A stretch of 49,224 bases of DNA from Candidatus Thorarchaeota archaeon (GTDB taxonomy: Archaea; Asgardarchaeota; Thorarchaeia; Thorarchaeales; Thorarchaeaceae). This document shows, piece after piece, positions 49,202 to 49,224 of this stretch. The stretch spans positions 1-49,224 of the forward strand of contig JAEOTX010000100.1 in assembly GCA_016839605.1 (NCBI GenBank). Reading direction: 5' to 3'. Each line of letters starts with the position of its first letter. Within the stretch, counting starts at the first letter, position 1. The translations under genes and the position numbers were made by a program. The notes under the pieces are model-generated. The model saw nothing but the letters and a program-made list of their open reading frames with translations, did not search any database and had not been told where the DNA came from.

Positions 49202-49208
49202 ACCTCCT
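49202..49208 (-). promoter_or_regulatory. ribosome binding site of the zinc-finger/GRAM protein
   Basis: Read on the minus strand, AGGAGGT lies 6 nt before the TTG start at 49195. It is the strongest Shine-Dalgarno site I noticed and decides the non-ATG start. Confidence 0.7.
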
Positions 49209-49224
49209 GCAGCCTATGGAGTAA

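Overview
This 49 kb window comes from an archaeon, most likely an Asgard archaeon (Thorarchaeota-like is my best guess, but the sequence alone does not prove the lineage). The archaeal evidence is: archaeal-type TPI, the bifunctional FBP aldolase/phosphatase, ArcS with RaSEA for archaeosine, a NurA-HerA-Mre11-Rad50 cluster, family B DNA polymerase, TATA boxes about 25 bp upstream of both tRNA genes, and an archaeal/eukaryotic-type AspRS. The Asgard evidence is an ESCRT locus at the right end with Vps28/Vps22-like, Vps25-like, Vps4-like and ESCRT-III proteins. Genes are tightly packed on both strands. Shine-Dalgarno sites (GGAGG, GGTGAG, GAGGT types) are common, and GTG/TTG starts are frequent. 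I saw no CRISPR array, insertion sequence, prophage or rRNA.

Layout. Positions 1-7.7 kb hold central metabolism and small housekeeping genes: a DUF1847 protein, uridine phosphorylase, FBP aldolase/phosphatase, a parvulin, a remnant of a zinc-type dehydrogenase gene, a ribbon-helix-helix regulator, TPI, a DUF89 protein, a NIF3-like protein and an acidic-repeat protein. Positions 7.7-11.6 kb hold a regulator, two tRNA-Arg genes that differ only at anticodon base 34, an M24-fold protein, a gamma-carbonic-anhydrase-like protein and two thioredoxins. Positions 11.7-17.4 kb form an operon of an Hrq1/MrfA-type helicase with arcS and raSEA. Positions 17.4-20.4 kb hold a small unknown protein, a cytoplasmic-looking Ig-repeat protein and a degenerate metallo-beta-lactamase-fold protein.

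Positions 20.7-27.2 kb are the DNA end-resection operon nurA-herA-mre11-rad50. Positions 27.2-32.6 kb hold a tandem pair of GT-C-like membrane proteins, a GIFT-domain (IFT52 N-terminus-like) coiled-coil protein, a HIT protein and a PPC/DUF296 protein. Positions 32.6-42.5 kb hold PolB with PIP-box-like motifs at both ends, a TIM-barrel-like protein, a zinc-ribbon protein, two small membrane proteins, a class III aminotransferase, an orphan DNA methyltransferase, an alpha/beta hydrolase and a winged-helix protein. Positions 42.7-49.2 kb hold aspS followed by the ESCRT locus.

The most interesting region is 44.1-49.2 kb. One protein appears to fuse a Vps28 N-terminal (ESCRT-I) domain to a Vps22/EAP30 (ESCRT-II) domain. 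It overlaps convergently with a vps4-vps25 operon. ESCRT-III is divergent from vps4, and its stop abuts that of a 519-aa protein with an eight-cysteine FYVE-like zinc module, a second zinc ribbon, a helical region and a GRAM/PH-like segment. That last protein is a plausible membrane or cargo adaptor for the ESCRT system and is the best candidate here for something not yet characterised. A second theme is that several metalloenzyme folds in the window (NIF3, M24 peptidase, gamma-CA, metallo-beta-lactamase) have lost metal ligands.
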